Assembly (NCBI RefSeq): GCF_019414865.1
Contig: NZ_DXLG01000034.1
Span: forward strand, 1-16,634
Length of the DNA stretch: 16,634 nt
DNA from: Veillonella sp.
GTDB lineage: Bacteria > Bacillota > Negativicutes > Veillonellales > Veillonellaceae
Direction of reading: 5' to 3'
Shown here: positions 14,392-16,634 of the stretch, one piece after another
Layout: each line of letters begins with the position of its first letter
How positions within the stretch are numbered: position 1 is the stretch's first letter
Translations under genes and position numbers: made by a program
Notes under the pieces: model-generated
Database searches by the model: none
The model's input: only the letters and a program-made list of their open reading frames with translations
What the model was told of the DNA's origin: nothing

Positions 14392-15149
14392 TATTCTACT
14401 CCTGCCGCTTCGGTGACAACAACTGTAGGATTTTGGTTTAACATGTCTGGATTATCCTTATGTCGTTCCTCCCATAAAACCTCTGCTTCAGAACGACGGA
14501 TATAATAAGGAACCATATCCATTGGATCACATATCTCTTCACGGATAACTAAGTCGCGTCCCGCTAAAAGTAAAGAACTGGCTTTAGGAATGCGTTGTGA
14601 AATATCTAGAATAGTCAAATTAGTATCGTTTTCGTCTAAAAGCTTTTCAATGCGCTTGATACCATCACCTAAGAATAAGACCTCTTCCTTAGTTTCTCGG
14701 AACTTTTCTAATAAATCACTAGCTGCAATAACAAACGGTTCCTCTTTACATACTAGCTCATTGTTTTCATATCGATATAGACCAGCATATACATGCTTTT
14801 TCTGAGCATCGATAACAGTACAGATAGTTCTATTTGTATATGAAACATTATGAGCCAAACTATCCATGGTCATCACACCATACAATGGAATTTGTAAGGC
14901 ATAAGCCATAGCTTTTGCAGTCCCCATACCTATACGCAATCCCGTAAATGAACCAGGACCAATGCTAACTATAATACCTTTTAGTTCATTCTTTTTTACT
15001 TGTGAGGCTCGCAACAACATGTCGATGTGAGGTATTAGCTGCTCAGAATGAGTTAATCCCGCTTGAATGGTTAGTTCACCAATCAAGTTTGTTTCATCCA
15101 TTAAGGCCACACTCGATACGAACGAACTTGTCTCAATTCCCAACCACAT
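14391..15149 (-). CDS. tsaB: TsaB, partner of TsaD in t6A synthesis
   Basis: This 252-residue ASKHA-fold protein is a TsaD paralogue that lacks the metal-binding HMEGH motif and serves as its heterodimer partner. The N-terminus LGIETSSFVSSVALMD and the conserved VSIGPGSFTGLRIGMGTAKA stretch (61-80) identify it. The C-terminal half is divergent, as usual for TsaB, with YYIRRSEAEVLWEER near 215-229. The ATG at 15149 has AGGAGG upstream, and the gene overlaps the end of tsaE by 17 bases. It is followed by rimI with a one-base overlap. Confidence 0.96.
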   Translation of the reverse strand: MWLGIETSSFVSSVALMDETNLIGELTIQAGLTHSEQLIPHIDMLLRASQVKKNELKGIIVSIGPGSFTGLRIGMGTAKAMAYALQIPLYGVMTMDSLAHNVSYTNRTICTVIDAQKKHVYAGLYRYENNELVCKEEPFVIAASDLLEKFRETKEEVLFLGDGIKRIEKLLDENDTNLTILDISQRIPKASSLLLAGRDLVIREEICDPMDMVPYYIRRSEAEVLWEERHKDNPDMLNQNPTVVVTEAAGVE

Positions 15150-15627
15150 ATGGGCCTCCTATATCTACTAAATCATCTTTTGTAAGATAATCACTACTTA
15201 ACGTAATGGATCGGCTTGTATCATCAATACGAGTCAGATATATCCATAATGTTTCATCTGGTAATTCATCAGAAAATTTATCAGCCCACTCCACAATGGA
15301 TACACAGTCCTCTGTATATTCGTAAAAGCCAATATTTTCTAATTCACTTATATCATCCAACCGATATACATCAAAATGATATAAATGTGTTCTATCAACA
15401 TCGTAAGTATTCATGATGGCAAACGTAGGGCTAGTAATCTCCTCTGTAACGCCAAACCCTTTCGCAATGCCTTGGGATAGATGTGTTTTTCCGGTCCCCA
15501 AATCACCAATTAAGGCAATACATAAAGGGTCACCACTTTGTTTGACCCATTTTCCTAATAATTGTCCAAATTGTTGTGTATCTTCAACTGTATGAGTCTC
15601 TAATTGAACCTGTGCCTTATGATTCAT
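15133..15627 (-). CDS. tsaE: TsaE, P-loop ATPase of t6A synthesis
   Basis: This 164-residue P-loop protein binds the TsaB-TsaD complex and its ATP hydrolysis resets it during t6A synthesis. Walker A is GDLGTGKTH (41-49), and the family signatures SPTFAIMNTY (66-75), LYHFDVYRL (82-90) and VEWADKF (112-118) follow in order. The length is normal. The ATG at 15627 overlaps the thiL end by 11 bases. Its AAAGGA site lies 13 bases upstream, longer than ideal, so coupling to thiL translation is likely. I see no better start downstream. Confidence 0.96.
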   Translation of the reverse strand: MNHKAQVQLETHTVEDTQQFGQLLGKWVKQSGDPLCIALIGDLGTGKTHLSQGIAKGFGVTEEITSPTFAIMNTYDVDRTHLYHFDVYRLDDISELENIGFYEYTEDCVSIVEWADKFSDELPDETLWIYLTRIDDTSRSITLSSDYLTKDDLVDIGGPYVVGN

Positions 15628-16597
15628 GAAAATGATTATATCCTTTCGCTTCTATGGTCTTAATCGTTTTATCCGGTGTTACCATCTGCACCTGGGCTGA
15701 TCCAGATACAACTTCACCAATTATTGTAATGCCTGCTAAATTCTCTAATTTAGGAAGCAATGATTTAGGAGCCGTGAATACTAGTTGAAAGTCCTCGCCA
15801 CCATACAATGCATAATCTACTGGATTAGTCTGCAAATACTTAGCTAATTCATAAGTCTCCTCATGTAGTGGAATAGCTTTTTCCTCTATGACAATAGATA
15901 CATTGCTAGCCGATGCAATTTCATTTAATTCACTACCGAGACCATCACTTATATCATTCATACTATGAATACCTAATTGTCTCAATTTTTGGCCCAATTC
16001 TATTTGTGGATCTGGACGTTGATGACCAACCTTGGTCATATGATAGCCATCTAAATTATATGATAAGGCGCCCAAACCTGTAGCAGCATAACCTACGTAA
16101 TTTGTAATGCCCACAATATCACCTACTTGCGCACCACTACGCATAATAGCGGTTCCTTTGGGAACATCACCAATAATTGTTACGGTCCACACCATGGGCC
16201 CTTCCGTACGCACCGTATCCCCACCAAGTATATTAAGATGATATTTTGCGCATTGATCTTTTATGCCTCTATAAACTTCATCAAGAATAGCCGTATCAAC
16301 ATATTCAGGTGCCGCCACAGATAGCACAATTTGACGAGGAGTGCCACCCATAGCAGCAATATCACTCAAATTGGCCGTCATGAGACGATAACCTACATCA
16401 TAGGGCTTTATATAGTGAAAGCTAAAGTGAACCCCTTCCACCATCGTATCAGTGCTAATTAATTGATCTGTTTCTTCCTTAGCACTATATACAGCACAAT
16501 CATCACCAATTCCTGTAATCACAGTACTTTGATCATATATCGTATTATCTTGAATGTGGCGAATGAAATTAAATTCCCCTACATCTTTCAATTGCAT
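15617..16597 (-). CDS. thiL: ThiL, thiamine-monophosphate kinase
   Basis: This 326-residue protein phosphorylates thiamine monophosphate to thiamine diphosphate. It has the family motifs GIGDDCAVY (29-37), STDTMVEGVHF (48-58), GGDTVR (125-130), NDISDGLGSEL (204-214) and YGGEDFQL (245-252), which bind the substrate phosphate, metal and ATP. An upstream ATG at 16627 would add ten residues (MYTNRKPGDE). The ATG at 16597 is chosen because AGGTG lies 5 bases before it and because ThiL proteins begin with a short stretch before GEF. It is the first gene of the operon visible here; promoter and any upstream genes are beyond the window. Confidence 0.96.
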   Translation of the reverse strand: MQLKDVGEFNFIRHIQDNTIYDQSTVITGIGDDCAVYSAKEETDQLISTDTMVEGVHFSFHYIKPYDVGYRLMTANLSDIAAMGGTPRQIVLSVAAPEYVDTAILDEVYRGIKDQCAKYHLNILGGDTVRTEGPMVWTVTIIGDVPKGTAIMRSGAQVGDIVGITNYVGYAATGLGALSYNLDGYHMTKVGHQRPDPQIELGQKLRQLGIHSMNDISDGLGSELNEIASASNVSIVIEEKAIPLHEETYELAKYLQTNPVDYALYGGEDFQLVFTAPKSLLPKLENLAGITIIGEVVSGSAQVQMVTPDKTIKTIEAKGYNHFHES

Positions 16598-16602
16598 CTC
16601 AT

Positions 16603-16607
16603 CACCT
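16603..16607 (-). promoter_or_regulatory. Ribosome binding site supporting the shorter thiL start
   Basis: AGGTG on the minus strand lies 5 bases before the ATG at 16597. The alternative ATG at 16627 has only seven bases of sequence upstream in this window (GAGACAG), so it cannot be judged fully. Confidence 0.5.
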
Positions 16608-16634
16608 GGCTTCCGATTAGTATACATCTGTCTC

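Noticed and set aside
16617..16634. Possible end of an upstream leftward gene stopping at a TAA at 16617-16619
   Set aside because: Only five codons are visible, so it cannot be told from chance.
1..16634. CRISPR arrays, insertion sequences, tRNA or rRNA genes
   Set aside because: No regularly spaced direct repeats, transposase-like frames or RNA gene signatures were seen. Gene-free stretches are all shorter than 300 bases and are explained by promoters, operators and terminators.

Overview
The window looks like chromosomal DNA of a low-GC member of the Negativicutes, most likely Veillonella or a close relative. This is inferred from AT-rich sequence, GroEL ending in a Gly/Met-rich tail, CIRCE control of groESL, a Gram-positive-type SUF operon (sufCBDSU), and the clostridial/Bacteroidetes-type diaminopimelate decarboxylase. 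I could not run a database search, so the genus is an inference.

Layout. (1) Positions 1-830: two divergent genes share a promoter region full of TTTGAC/GTCAAA repeats. The leftward gene is cut by the window edge (only its first 10 codons are present). The rightward gene (246-752) is a SpeD (S-adenosylmethionine decarboxylase) homologue that lacks the pyruvoyl serine and the catalytic cysteine and carries a strongly basic tail. Two strong stem-loops end it. Every other gene is on the minus strand. (2) 6630 down to 857: the Fe-S cluster assembly operon sufC-sufB-sufD-sufS-sufU plus a HAD-family phosphatase, tightly packed. Its long leader contains an intrinsic-terminator-like hairpin. (3) 8547 down to 6738: a DoxX-family membrane protein gene with a perfect consensus promoter and its own terminator, followed by lysA. 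(4) 10862 down to 8652: groES-groEL with two overlapping promoter candidates, a perfect CIRCE operator and a long terminator hairpin. (5) 16597 down to 10912: a seven-gene operon thiL-tsaE-tsaB-rimI-tsaD-histidine kinase-ANTAR response regulator, with junctions that overlap or nearly touch, ending in a strong terminator. Its promoter lies beyond the window.

How the genes work together. The SUF proteins mobilise sulfur from cysteine (SufS, SufU) and build Fe-S clusters on the SufBCD scaffold. TsaB, TsaD and TsaE make the t6A modification of ANN-decoding tRNAs (TsaC is not in the window); RimI acetylates ribosomal protein S18 in characterised bacteria, and ThiL makes thiamine diphosphate. The kinase/ANTAR pair is an EutW/EutV-like system that would act on nascent RNA by antitermination; I see no obvious tandem-hairpin target in the window. 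Most of the window is housekeeping. The main unusual items are the apparently dead, charge-polarised SpeD homologue with its dense operator region, the hairpin in the suf leader, and the placement of an RNA-binding two-component system at the end of the t6A operon.
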